Assembly: GCA_937877595.1 (NCBI GenBank)
Contig: CALFIY010000022.1
Coordinates: 1-34,814 of the forward strand
DNA from: an uncultured Prevotella sp.
Lineage (GTDB): Bacteria; Bacteroidota; Bacteroidia; Bacteroidales; Bacteroidaceae
Length of the DNA stretch: 34,814 nucleotides
Reading direction: 5' to 3'
A program made the position numbers and the translations under genes. The notes under the pieces are model-generated. The model did not search any database and was not told the DNA's origin. It worked only from the letters and a program-made list of their open reading frames with translations. Below, in pieces: positions 15,308 through 22,389 of the stretch. How positions within the stretch are numbered: position 1 is the first letter of the stretch; every line of letters starts with the position of its first letter.

Positions 15308-16430
15308 TGCCTGACTGAGCATCGCGTTGCTGACGATGGCGTCCACCCTGTTTCTTCCGGTGCTTCCTGGCCTTGTCGAAACGGTTGATGTTTTCCTGCG
15401 TGGCCAAGTCTATCGGGCCCGTCGGCTCTTGCGCACCGTCTTCGTCAAGCACTTCAGGTTTTTCGCCACGCCTGTTCATTTCGATTATTTCCTTTGCACG
15501 GGCAGCGCTTATCGTCTCCAGGTTGGCGGCAATATTGCGGTCAGTGGAATAAGTAATCATTCCAGCCAGAATATCAGCCTTGAAATAGTAGTATTCCGCA
15601 TCTTGCGTGATGAGCACGACGTCTTTTGGCGGCAGTTGGCGACCTGCTTCCACATAAGTGTCGACTTCGTAGTTCAGACAACACTTCAGTTTGGCACACA
15701 TACCAGCCAACTTCTGCGGATTAAGCGATATGTCCTGAAAGCGCGCAGCCGCCGTACCGACGGAGACAAAATTCTTCATCCACGTGGCACAGCACAGTTC
15801 CCTGCCACAAGGGCCTGTGCCTCCTATGCGGCCTGCTTCCTGTCGCGCACCTATCTGTTTCATTTCGATGCGCACGTGGAACGTTGCGGCCAAATCCTTT
15901 ATGAGTTGGCGGAAGTCAACGCGCTCGTCGGCGATATAGTAGAAGATGGCCTTGTTGCAGTCGCCCTGATATTCCACGTCGCCGATCTTCATATTCAGCC
16001 CGAGGTTCTTGGCTATCTGGCGACTTTCTATCATCGTGGCGTGCTCGCGCGATTTTGCCTCCTCGTATTTCTCCATGTCCACGGGGCGTGCTATTCGGTA
16101 GATGCGCTTTATGTCGTCGGCACTCTTCAGATTGGCTTTCTTTATCTGCAGTTTCACCAGTCTTCCCGTGAGTGTCACCACTCCTATATCGTGTCCCGGA
16201 CTTGCCTCAACTGCTACGATGTCGCCCTTTTTGAGCGGCAGGTGATTGACGTTGTGGTAGTAGCCTTTTCGCGTATGCTTAAACTGCACCTCGACAAGGT
16301 CTGTGCTTTCCACGTTGCCTGGCACGTCGGCCAGCCAGTCGTATGTATTCAACTGCTTGTCCTGTCGGCCAATTCCGCGCGCACAGAGCCCTCGGTCGCA
16401 GCCTGTCATTATCTTCTGTTCTGTGTTCAT
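15294..16430 (-). CDS. ricT: PSP1-domain protein RicT (YaaT family)
   Basis: The protein has 378 residues with the start at ATG 16430; an upstream TTG at 16436 overlaps the purM stop. The PSP1 core (about residues 60-270) contains the cysteine-rich GTGPCGRELCCATW and CAKLKCCLNYE segments, the likely Fe-S ligands of the Ric complex (RicT, RicF, RicA) in Firmicutes. There the complex adjusts RNase Y-dependent mRNA processing; the role in Bacteroidetes is not proven. The C-terminus is a basic low-complexity tail (KARKHRKKQGGRHRQQRD), a plausible nucleic-acid-binding extension. It follows purM after two bases. Confidence 0.9.
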   Translation of the reverse strand: MNTEQKIMTGCDRGLCARGIGRQDKQLNTYDWLADVPGNVESTDLVEVQFKHTRKGYYHNVNHLPLKKGDIVAVEASPGHDIGVVTLTGRLVKLQIKKANLKSADDIKRIYRIARPVDMEKYEEAKSREHATMIESRQIAKNLGLNMKIGDVEYQGDCNKAIFYYIADERVDFRQLIKDLAATFHVRIEMKQIGARQEAGRIGGTGPCGRELCCATWMKNFVSVGTAAARFQDISLNPQKLAGMCAKLKCCLNYEVDTYVEAGRQLPPKDVVLITQDAEYYYFKADILAGMITYSTDRNIAANLETISAARAKEIIEMNRRGEKPEVLDEDGAQEPTGPIDLATQENINRFDKARKHRKKQGGRHRQQRDAQSGNATE

Positions 16431-16432
16431 AG

Positions 16433-17617
16433 TCAATAGTTAAAGATGCCGTATTCGCTTGTTATCGTCAGGCTGCGCGTGCCCTGTTCGATATGTCCCA
16501 CCACGCGTGCGCCGATATTGAACGAAGCGGCTATGTCTATCACGTCCTGAGCCTTTTCGGGACGTACGTAAATCTCCATGCGGTGCCCCATGTTGAACAC
16601 GCGGTACATCTCCTGCCATTCCGTCTGGCTCTGCTCCTGTATGATTCGGAAAAGCGGCGGCACTGGAAACATGTTGTCCTTCACCACATGGCAGTCACTG
16701 CCTACGAAATGAAGCACCTTTGTCTGCGCTCCTCCCGTGCAGTGTACCATACCGTGTATCTCAGGACGCATCTGGTCCAACACCTTTTTTATTACAGGTG
16801 CATACGTGCGCGTAGGCGAGAGCACGAGTTGTCCTATTGTTATCTCCTCTCCCACTCCGTCGCTGGCCTTTGCCTGCAGCAGTTCGTCCAGTCGGCATCC
16901 ACCACTGTACACGAGGTCGTCGGGCACGGCGTGGTCATAACTTTCAGGATAGCGCTCAGCAAGGTATTTGGCAAATACGTCGTGGCGCGCCGATGTCAGG
17001 CCGTTGGAACCCATGCCGCCGTTGTAGCGCTTCTCATAGGTAGCCTTGCCAGTAGACGAAAGACCTACGATAACGTCGCCCGGACGGATATTGGCATTGT
17101 CGATGACATCACTGCGACGCATGCGGCATGTCACGGTAGAGTCGACGATGATGGTACGCACCAGGTCGCCTACGTCGGCCGTCTCACCGCCTGTAGGCCA
17201 TATGCCAATGCCCATCTCGCGCAGTTCTGCCAGAAGTTCGTCGGTGCCGTTGATTATGGCAGAAATGACGTCGCCCGGAACAAGCATCTTATTGCGTCCG
17301 ATAGTGCTCGACACAAGGATATTGTCCGTTGCTCCCACGCAGAGCAAGTCATCGGTATTCATCACTATAGCGTCCTGCGCTATGCCTTTCCACACGCTAA
17401 GGTCGCCCGTTTCGCGCCAGTAAGTATACGCAAGCGACGATTTTGTGCCGGCACCGTCGGCATGCATAATGTTGCAGTATTCGGGATCACCGCCGAGGAT
17501 GTCGGGGATAATTTTACAGAAGGCCTGTGGATAGAGGCCTTTGTCAATGTTTTTTATGGCGTTGTGCACGTCTTCCTTGGCGGCTGAAACGCCACGCTGC
17601 ATATATCTGCTACTCAT
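16433..17617 (-). CDS. purM: Phosphoribosylformylglycinamidine cyclo-ligase (AIR synthase)
   Basis: The 394-residue protein is of the long PurM type found in Bacteroidetes. It makes aminoimidazole ribotide from FGAM with ATP in purine synthesis. Visible motifs are ILGGDPEY, HADGAGTKSSLAY, a central AQDAIVMNTDDLLCVGA and GIWPTGGETADVGD for ATP/metal binding, then PGDVIVGLSSTGKATYEK and the C-terminal VFNMGHRMEIYV. Between this gene and aroE lies a heptamer repeat. It is part of the phoH-to-gldH operon, which also holds purC. Confidence 0.95.
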   Translation of the reverse strand: MSSRYMQRGVSAAKEDVHNAIKNIDKGLYPQAFCKIIPDILGGDPEYCNIMHADGAGTKSSLAYTYWRETGDLSVWKGIAQDAIVMNTDDLLCVGATDNILVSSTIGRNKMLVPGDVISAIINGTDELLAELREMGIGIWPTGGETADVGDLVRTIIVDSTVTCRMRRSDVIDNANIRPGDVIVGLSSTGKATYEKRYNGGMGSNGLTSARHDVFAKYLAERYPESYDHAVPDDLVYSGGCRLDELLQAKASDGVGEEITIGQLVLSPTRTYAPVIKKVLDQMRPEIHGMVHCTGGAQTKVLHFVGSDCHVVKDNMFPVPPLFRIIQEQSQTEWQEMYRVFNMGHRMEIYVRPEKAQDVIDIAASFNIGARVVGHIEQGTRSLTITSEYGIFNY

Positions 17618-17618
17618 A

Positions 17619-17646
17619 GTTGACAGTTGATGGTTGACAGTTGACA
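17619..17646. repeat. Heptamer repeat GTTGACA in the aroE-purM gap
   Basis: Four tandem heptamers: GTTGACA, GTTGATG, GTTGACA, GTTGACA. They fill most of the 40-bp spacer immediately upstream of the purM start. The style matches the CCATTGA run before mreB. Confidence 0.85.
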
Positions 17647-17657
17647 GTTTTTAGATA

Positions 17658-18404
17658 CTACTTCTCGTGCCAGAACTCCCACGAGGCAAAAGCCTGCAGG
17701 AGCAGCATTTCCAGGCCGTTTTTCACCTGTGCTCCATGCTCTGCGCCACGTTTCATGAAGAGCGTTTTGTCAGGATTGTAAATCAGGTCGTAAAGTATTG
17801 TATGCTGGTCCATTGCTTCGTATGGCAACGGCGGACATTCCTCAGTCTTAGGGTACATTCCCAGAGGCGTACAGTTGACAATGACATTGTATTCACGCAC
17901 CACGTCGGGCGTAATGCTCTTGTACTGTATGGTATTTGGCCGCTCGTAACGACTGACAAAGACCGTCTCGAGCCCAAGGTTGCGCAGCCCGTAGTCGATG
18001 GCTTTCGAGGCTCCGCCAGTACCGAGAACAAGGGCCTTCTTGTGCCATTTGCTTTCGAGCATTGGCTCTATGCTCTTGGTAAAGCCAATGACGTCGCTGT
18101 TGTAGCCTTTCAGTTCGATGTCATTCCCTGTGTGTATGACGCGTATCACGTTGACGGCACCAATGGCACGGGCTTCTGGCGAAACGCTGTCGAGGAACGG
18201 CATTACTTTTTCCTTATATGGGATGGTGACGTTGAGTCCGCACAACTCGGGATTGGAGCCCAGCACTTCGTGCAACGCATCGATGGATGGTATCTCGAAG
18301 TTCTCGTAGACGGCATCGATGTTCTCATCGGCAAATTTCTGGTTGAAATAACTGATGGAGAAGGAGTGGCCCAGGGGATAGCCTATTAGTCCGTATTTAT
18401 CCAT
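17658..18404 (-). CDS. aroE: Shikimate dehydrogenase
   Basis: The protein has 248 residues with the start at 18404 (MDKYGLIGYPLGHSFS), the family N-terminus; a longer frame to 18461 runs into menG. Shikimate-binding motifs are GYPLGHSFS and LNVTIPYKEKV, with Lys of YKEK as the catalytic residue. The NADP-binding loop is VLGTGGASKAIDYGL and the end carries NGLEMLLLQA. The enzyme reduces 3-dehydroshikimate in aromatic amino acid synthesis. Shikimate also leads to menaquinone, which fits with menG just upstream. Confidence 0.96.
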   Translation of the reverse strand: MDKYGLIGYPLGHSFSISYFNQKFADENIDAVYENFEIPSIDALHEVLGSNPELCGLNVTIPYKEKVMPFLDSVSPEARAIGAVNVIRVIHTGNDIELKGYNSDVIGFTKSIEPMLESKWHKKALVLGTGGASKAIDYGLRNLGLETVFVSRYERPNTIQYKSITPDVVREYNVIVNCTPLGMYPKTEECPPLPYEAMDQHTILYDLIYNPDKTLFMKRGAEHGAQVKNGLEMLLLQAFASWEFWHEK

Positions 18405-18426
18405 TTTGTCTTTTTGTTTATCTTTC

Positions 18427-19161
18427 TTATTTTCTCGCGAAGTACATGGTGCATATTCCAAAGGTGAGCCGCCGGAAACTGGCTTCGGTAAATCCTGCCT
18501 TTTTCAGTATTTCCATCATGCGCTCGCCCTGCGGGAATGCTTCTATGGAGCGCGTGAGATAAGTGTATGCTGCCGTGTCGCGCGACACGAGGCGGCCGTA
18601 GACAGGCAGCACAGTGTGGGCATAGAGCCAGAAGAGTTGGCGCATAGGGAAACTGACCGGTGTGGTGAGTTCGACAATGCTAAGATGTCCGCCAGGTTTC
18701 AGCACACGGCACATTTCTGCCAGTCCCTTGTCGAGCGAGGCAAAGTTGCGTATGCCGAAAGCCGCCGTGACGGCATCGAAGGTGTCGTCGGCAAAGGTGA
18801 GTTGCTGGCAGTCCTGACGCTGGAAGTCGATGACGTCCTGCAGTCCTGCCGCTGCCGCCTTCTGGCGTCCTATCTCCATCATGCCCTCGGCAATGTCTAT
18901 TCCTGTGAGCCTCGTGGGCTTCAGCATGTGCGCTGCGAGCAGCGCGAAGTCGCCCGTTCCCGTTGCCACGTCGAGTATGTGCTGCGGCTTGTAGGCCGCC
19001 AGTTGCATGATAGCCTTTCTCCGCCATCCACGGTCGATGTTGAGCGACAGCCGATGGTTCAGACGGTCGTAGGTGGGCGCTATGTTGTTGAACATCTGCT
19101 CCACCTGCGCTGTCTTGTCGCCTCGGGCGTACGGTGTGACGGTTTCCTGCGTGTACGGCAT
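18427..19161 (-). CDS. menG: Demethylmenaquinone methyltransferase (UbiE/MenG)
   Basis: This 244-residue class I SAM-dependent methyltransferase carries VEQMFNNIAPTYDRLNHRLS at the N-terminus, the SAM loop ILDVATGTGDFAL, the motif II region VTAAFGIRNFASLDKGL, RVLKPGGHLSIVEL and FGICTMYFARK at the end. The YDRLNH and FGIRNF motifs are diagnostic for UbiE/MenG. Bacteroidales use menaquinone, so the reaction is methylation of demethylmenaquinone, the last step of menaquinone synthesis. It starts 3 bp after purC. Confidence 0.95.
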   Translation of the reverse strand: MPYTQETVTPYARGDKTAQVEQMFNNIAPTYDRLNHRLSLNIDRGWRRKAIMQLAAYKPQHILDVATGTGDFALLAAHMLKPTRLTGIDIAEGMMEIGRQKAAAAGLQDVIDFQRQDCQQLTFADDTFDAVTAAFGIRNFASLDKGLAEMCRVLKPGGHLSIVELTTPVSFPMRQLFWLYAHTVLPVYGRLVSRDTAAYTYLTRSIEAFPQGERMMEILKKAGFTEASFRRLTFGICTMYFARK

Positions 19162-19164
19162 TGC

Positions 19165-20133
19165 TTATCGGTTGGCGAGGAACGTGCTGACGTTGCGCTC
19201 TATGCGTGCTGCGATATCATCGTCGGCAGATACCTTCTGGAAAGGCTCTCCTGTGATGTGCTCGTAGAGTTCTATGTAGCGCTCCGACACGCTGTCGGCA
19301 TATTCGTCGGTTATCTCGGGCATCTGCTGGCCTGGCTCGTTCATAAAGCCACGCTCTATCAGCCACTGGCGCACGAACTCCTTTGAGAGTTGACGCTGCG
19401 GCTCTCCCTTGGCAAACTTCTCCTCGTAGCCGTCGGCGTAGAAATAGCGGCTCGAGTCGGGAGTATGAATCTCGTCAATGAGATAGACTTTGCCGTCGCG
19501 CTTGCCAAACTCATACTTTGTGTCGACGAGTATCAGGCCCTGGCGCGCAGCAATCTCCTGACCGCGAGCAAAGAGTTGGTGCGTGTAGCGCTCCATCTCC
19601 TCGTAGTCTTCGGCAGATACGATGCCCTGGGCAATAATCTCTTCGCGAGAGATGTTGAGGTCGTGACCTTCGTTGGCTTTCGTGGTGGGCGTGATGATCG
19701 GCTCGGGGAAGCGCTCGTTTTCGCGCATGCCCTCAGGCAGCATCACTCCGCATATCTCGCGCACGCCGTTCTTGTAGTCGCGCCAGGCAGAGCCTGTCAG
19801 TATGCCGCGGATAATCATTTCCACGCGAAAACCTTCGCACTTCAGGCCCACAGTGACCATCGGGTCGGGCGTGGCAAGTTTCCAGTTGGGGCATATGTCT
19901 GTCGTGGCATCGAGAAACTTCGCTGCTATCTGATTGAGCACTTGTCCCTTGTAGGGTATGCCCTTTGGCAGTATCACGTCGAAAGCCGAGATACGGTCGG
20001 TTGCTACCATGACGAGCAGGTCGTCGTTGATATCGTATACGTCGCGCACTTTTCCGTGGTATACGCTCTTCTGTCCCTTGAAATTGAAATCAGTCCTTGT
20101 CAGTGCTTTCTTTGTCATGTCGGTCGTATGCAT
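19165..20133 (-). CDS. purC: SAICAR synthetase
   Basis: The protein has 322 residues; a start at 20118 (MTKKALTRTDF) is equally possible. Conserved parts are KVRDVYDINDDLLVMVATDR, ISAFDVILPKGIPYKGQVLN, EMIIRGILTGSAWRDY, TTKANEGHDLNIS, and LVDTKYEFGKRDGKVYLIDE followed by TPDSSRY. The enzyme joins aspartate to CAIR in purine synthesis. The gene overlaps the end of phoH by some 30-45 bp, so expression is coupled to it. Confidence 0.97.
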   Translation of the reverse strand: MHTTDMTKKALTRTDFNFKGQKSVYHGKVRDVYDINDDLLVMVATDRISAFDVILPKGIPYKGQVLNQIAAKFLDATTDICPNWKLATPDPMVTVGLKCEGFRVEMIIRGILTGSAWRDYKNGVREICGVMLPEGMRENERFPEPIITPTTKANEGHDLNISREEIIAQGIVSAEDYEEMERYTHQLFARGQEIAARQGLILVDTKYEFGKRDGKVYLIDEIHTPDSSRYFYADGYEEKFAKGEPQRQLSKEFVRQWLIERGFMNEPGQQMPEITDEYADSVSERYIELYEHITGEPFQKVSADDDIAARIERNVSTFLANR

Positions 20134-21043
20134 TTACTATTCTTGTTACTAATTTATGGCGCACAATGTCCTTCTGTGTCAGTTCAACCATCGATATTCC
20201 CTCTATGCCGCGCAGTATTGTGAGGGCCTCTACAAGTCCGGAGCGCTGCGAGCGCGGCAAGTCTATCTGCGACGTATCGCCCGTTATGATCATCTTTGTG
20301 TTCCATCCCATTCGCGTAAGGAACATCCGCAGTTGCTGCGGCGTTGTGTTCTGAGCCTCGTCGAGTATCACGACAGCATCGCTGAGCGTGCGGCCTCGCA
20401 TGAATGCCAGCGGTGCTATCTGTATCTGGTGTTTCTCCATCATATCCTGCAGTTTCACCTGTGGCAGCATATCCTCCAGGGCGTCGTACAGCGGCTGCAG
20501 ATATGGGTCGATTTTGTCTTTCATGTCGCCAGGCAGGAAGCCCAACTTCTCGCCAGCCTCGACGGCGGGGCGGCTCAGAATGATACGCTTGGCAGCCTTT
20601 TCCTTCAGGGCCTTAACGGCAAGGGCTATGGAGAGATAGGTCTTGCCAGTACCGGCAGGCCCAACGGCAAAAATCATGTCGCTCTGCCCGTAGGCATCAA
20701 TCAGCCGCTGCTGGTTTTCAGAGCGCGCCTTGATAGGGCGGCCCGACATGGTGTAACACACCACGCCCTCGGGAACGTCGTCGCGCGTGCGATGACCCTT
20801 GACAATGTCGAGAATATCCTCTTCGGCAAGGGCGTTGAATTTCAGCACATGGCGGCGCAGACGCTCCACGCTCTCCTCAAACAGAGCCATCTGCTCGTCG
20901 TCGCCAAGCACGCGAATCACGTTGTCGCGAGCCACGATACGCAACTTAGGATACAGCGCCCTTATCATCTGAAGGTGCTGGTTGCCCGTGCCGTAGAAGA
21001 CCAACGGATCGATATCTTCCAATACGATATGCTTCTCTATCAT
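20090..21043 (-). CDS. PhoH-like ATPase
   Basis: The protein has 317 residues with the start at 21043 (MIEKHIVLEDIDPLVFYGTG); the upstream extension to 21097 overlaps the promoter and is rejected. It has a short N-terminal RNA-binding-like domain, then a P-loop domain with Walker A GPAGTGKT (128-135) and Walker B VVILDEAQNTT (Asp228, Glu229), plus sensor-like IITGDTSQIDLPRSQRSGL. PhoH/YbeZ proteins are linked to RNA metabolism and often work with the RNase YbeY, which is not in this window. It is the first gene of the seven-gene minus-strand operon. Confidence 0.95.
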   Translation of the reverse strand: MIEKHIVLEDIDPLVFYGTGNQHLQMIRALYPKLRIVARDNVIRVLGDDEQMALFEESVERLRRHVLKFNALAEEDILDIVKGHRTRDDVPEGVVCYTMSGRPIKARSENQQRLIDAYGQSDMIFAVGPAGTGKTYLSIALAVKALKEKAAKRIILSRPAVEAGEKLGFLPGDMKDKIDPYLQPLYDALEDMLPQVKLQDMMEKHQIQIAPLAFMRGRTLSDAVVILDEAQNTTPQQLRMFLTRMGWNTKMIITGDTSQIDLPRSQRSGLVEALTILRGIEGISMVELTQKDIVRHKLVTRIVNAYDRHDKESTDKD

Positions 21044-21084
21044 CAACTTTACCGCGCAAGTTGGCGAAAAAAACGTTATGGCTG

Positions 21085-21092
21085 CAAAATTA
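21085..21092 (-). promoter_or_regulatory. -7 box of the phoH-gldH operon
   Basis: On the minus strand the sequence is TAATTTTG (TAnnTTTG), ending 41 bp before the phoH ATG. No convincing TTTG -33 element is seen at 19-21 bp. No other clear -7 box was noticed in the gaps down to gldH. Confidence 0.55.
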
Positions 21093-21179
21093 CACATTAT
21101 TTTTAAGAACTTCGGTTTTTTCAGTGTTTTTCTTACACAAGAGGGCTAAGAAACGGAAGACTGGACGGGCATGTTTTTT

Positions 21180-21299
21180 AAAATGCAGTGCTGATTCTAA
21201 AAAACACTGTTTTAATTTTTGCCAGCACTGTTTTAATTTTCAAAAACACTGTTTTAATTTTTGAAAACACTGTTTTAATTTTTGAAAACACTGCATTTT
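21180..21299 (+). repeat. 21-bp-period array closed by 11-bp inverted repeats
   Basis: CACTG cores start at 21205, 21226, 21247, 21268 and 21289, exactly 21 bp apart, each of the first four followed by TTTTAATTTT. The array is bounded by AAAATGCAGTG (21180-21190) and its exact reverse complement CACTGCATTTT (21289-21299). It lies in the divergent phoH/fabD gap. Short frames through it read as a repeating NTVLIFE-type heptapeptide and are not taken as genes. The rest of 21044-21479 holds two promoter boxes. Confidence 0.9.
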
Positions 21300-21385
21300 C
21301 TGAAATAAAAACGCCTGTAATTTTTTATTTTGCTTTAAAACGTCGAAAAAACACCTTAAAAAGCGTGCGCATCGGAAAAAAGACG

Positions 21386-21393
21386 TAACTTTG
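21386..21393 (+). promoter_or_regulatory. -7 box of the fabD operon
   Basis: TAACTTTG matches TAnnTTTG and is followed by GCAGCC. The leader to the fabD ATG is about 80 bases. No clear -33 TTTG is seen. The box lies 87 bp downstream of the 21-bp repeat array. Confidence 0.6.
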
Positions 21394-21479
21394 CAGCCGA
21401 AATGGAGCAGCAGCGCATGTTCCGCTCCAAGACAAGACACAACGGAAATAAGGATAATCACATAAAATCAGAAAAAGAA

Positions 21480-22385
21480 ATGAAAGCATTTGTTTTCCCC
21501 GGCCAGGGGGCACAGTTCGTAGGCATGGGCAAAGACCTCTACGACAACAACGAGACTGCCAAGCAGTTGTTTGAAAAGGCCAACGAGATTCTCGGATATA
21601 GAATTACTGACATCATGTTTGACGGAACCGACGAGGACCTGCGTCAGACCAAGGTGACACAGCCAGCAGTGTTCCTGCACTCTGTGATTTCTGCTATCTG
21701 CGCCACTCCATTCGAGAACCCGGAGGAGAACCGTCCTCGCATGATGGCAGGACACTCACTGGGCGAATTCTCTGCATTGACAGTAGCAGGTGCTCTCTCG
21801 TTCGAGGACGGCCTTCGTCTGGTGTATGCACGTGCCATGGCTATGCAGAAAGCCTGCGAGGCTCAGCCATCCACGATGGCTGCCATCATCGGACTGCCCG
21901 ATGAGCAGGTGGAGCAGATTTGTGCCGAGGTGTCAAAGCAGGGCAAGGGTGTCGTTGTGGCCGCCAACTACAACAATCCGGGACAGTTGGTGATCAGCGG
22001 CAACATCGAGGCCATCAACGAGGCGTGCGAGCAGTTGAAAGCCGCAGGAGCCAAGCGCGCACTGCCGTTGAAGGTGGGCGGTGCCTTCCACTCTCCACTG
22101 ATGCAGCCCGCTAAGGACGAACTGCAGGCTGCTATAGAGAAGACAGAGATAAAAGAGCCGATATGCCCAGTATATCAGAATGTCGACGCAAAACCTCACA
22201 CGGATCCTGCTGAGATAAAGCAGAACCTGATAGCCCAGTTGACCAGTTCCGTACGCTGGACACAGAGCGTGCAGAACATGATTGCCGACGGCGCCACCGA
22301 CTTTACGGAGTGTGGACCGGGCAAGGCTCTGCAGGGCATGATAGCCAAGATAAACCGCGACGTGACAGCCCACGGCATAGAATAA
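21480..22385 (+). CDS. fabD: Malonyl-CoA:ACP transacylase
   Basis: The protein has 301 residues with the start at 21480 (MKAFVFPGQGAQFVGMG), the classic FabD N-terminus; a longer frame from 21402 is rejected. The nucleophile elbow is GHSLGE (Ser93), the catalytic His is in GAFHSPLM (His204), and AANYNNPGQLVISG is also conserved. FabD loads malonate onto ACP for fatty acid elongation. It is unusual that it is followed by an alpha-amylase gene (4 bp gap) rather than other fab genes. Confidence 0.97.
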   Translation: MKAFVFPGQGAQFVGMGKDLYDNNETAKQLFEKANEILGYRITDIMFDGTDEDLRQTKVTQPAVFLHSVISAICATPFENPEENRPRMMAGHSLGEFSALTVAGALSFEDGLRLVYARAMAMQKACEAQPSTMAAIIGLPDEQVEQICAEVSKQGKGVVVAANYNNPGQLVISGNIEAINEACEQLKAAGAKRALPLKVGGAFHSPLMQPAKDELQAAIEKTEIKEPICPVYQNVDAKPHTDPAEIKQNLIAQLTSSVRWTQSVQNMIADGATDFTECGPGKALQGMIAKINRDVTAHGIE

Positions 22386-22389
22386 GCCC

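Noticed and set aside
15327..16439. Long plus-strand open frame of 370 residues opposite ricT
   Set aside because: The minus strand encodes clear RicT with its cysteine motifs. The plus frame is a codon-bias shadow without recognisable domains.
16493..17587. Long plus-strand open frame opposite purM
   Set aside because: PurM motifs on the minus strand are unambiguous; this frame is a shadow.
20156..21106. Long plus-strand open frame opposite phoH
   Set aside because: PhoH Walker motifs on the minus strand explain the region.
21180..21299. CRISPR array
   Set aside because: The units are 21 bp with no variable spacers between repeats, and there are no cas genes nearby.
21061..21388. Open frames giving repeated NTVLIFE-like peptides
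   Set aside because: They come from the 21-bp non-coding repeat: 21 is a multiple of three, so any frame without a stop repeats as a heptapeptide. There is no start context or homology.
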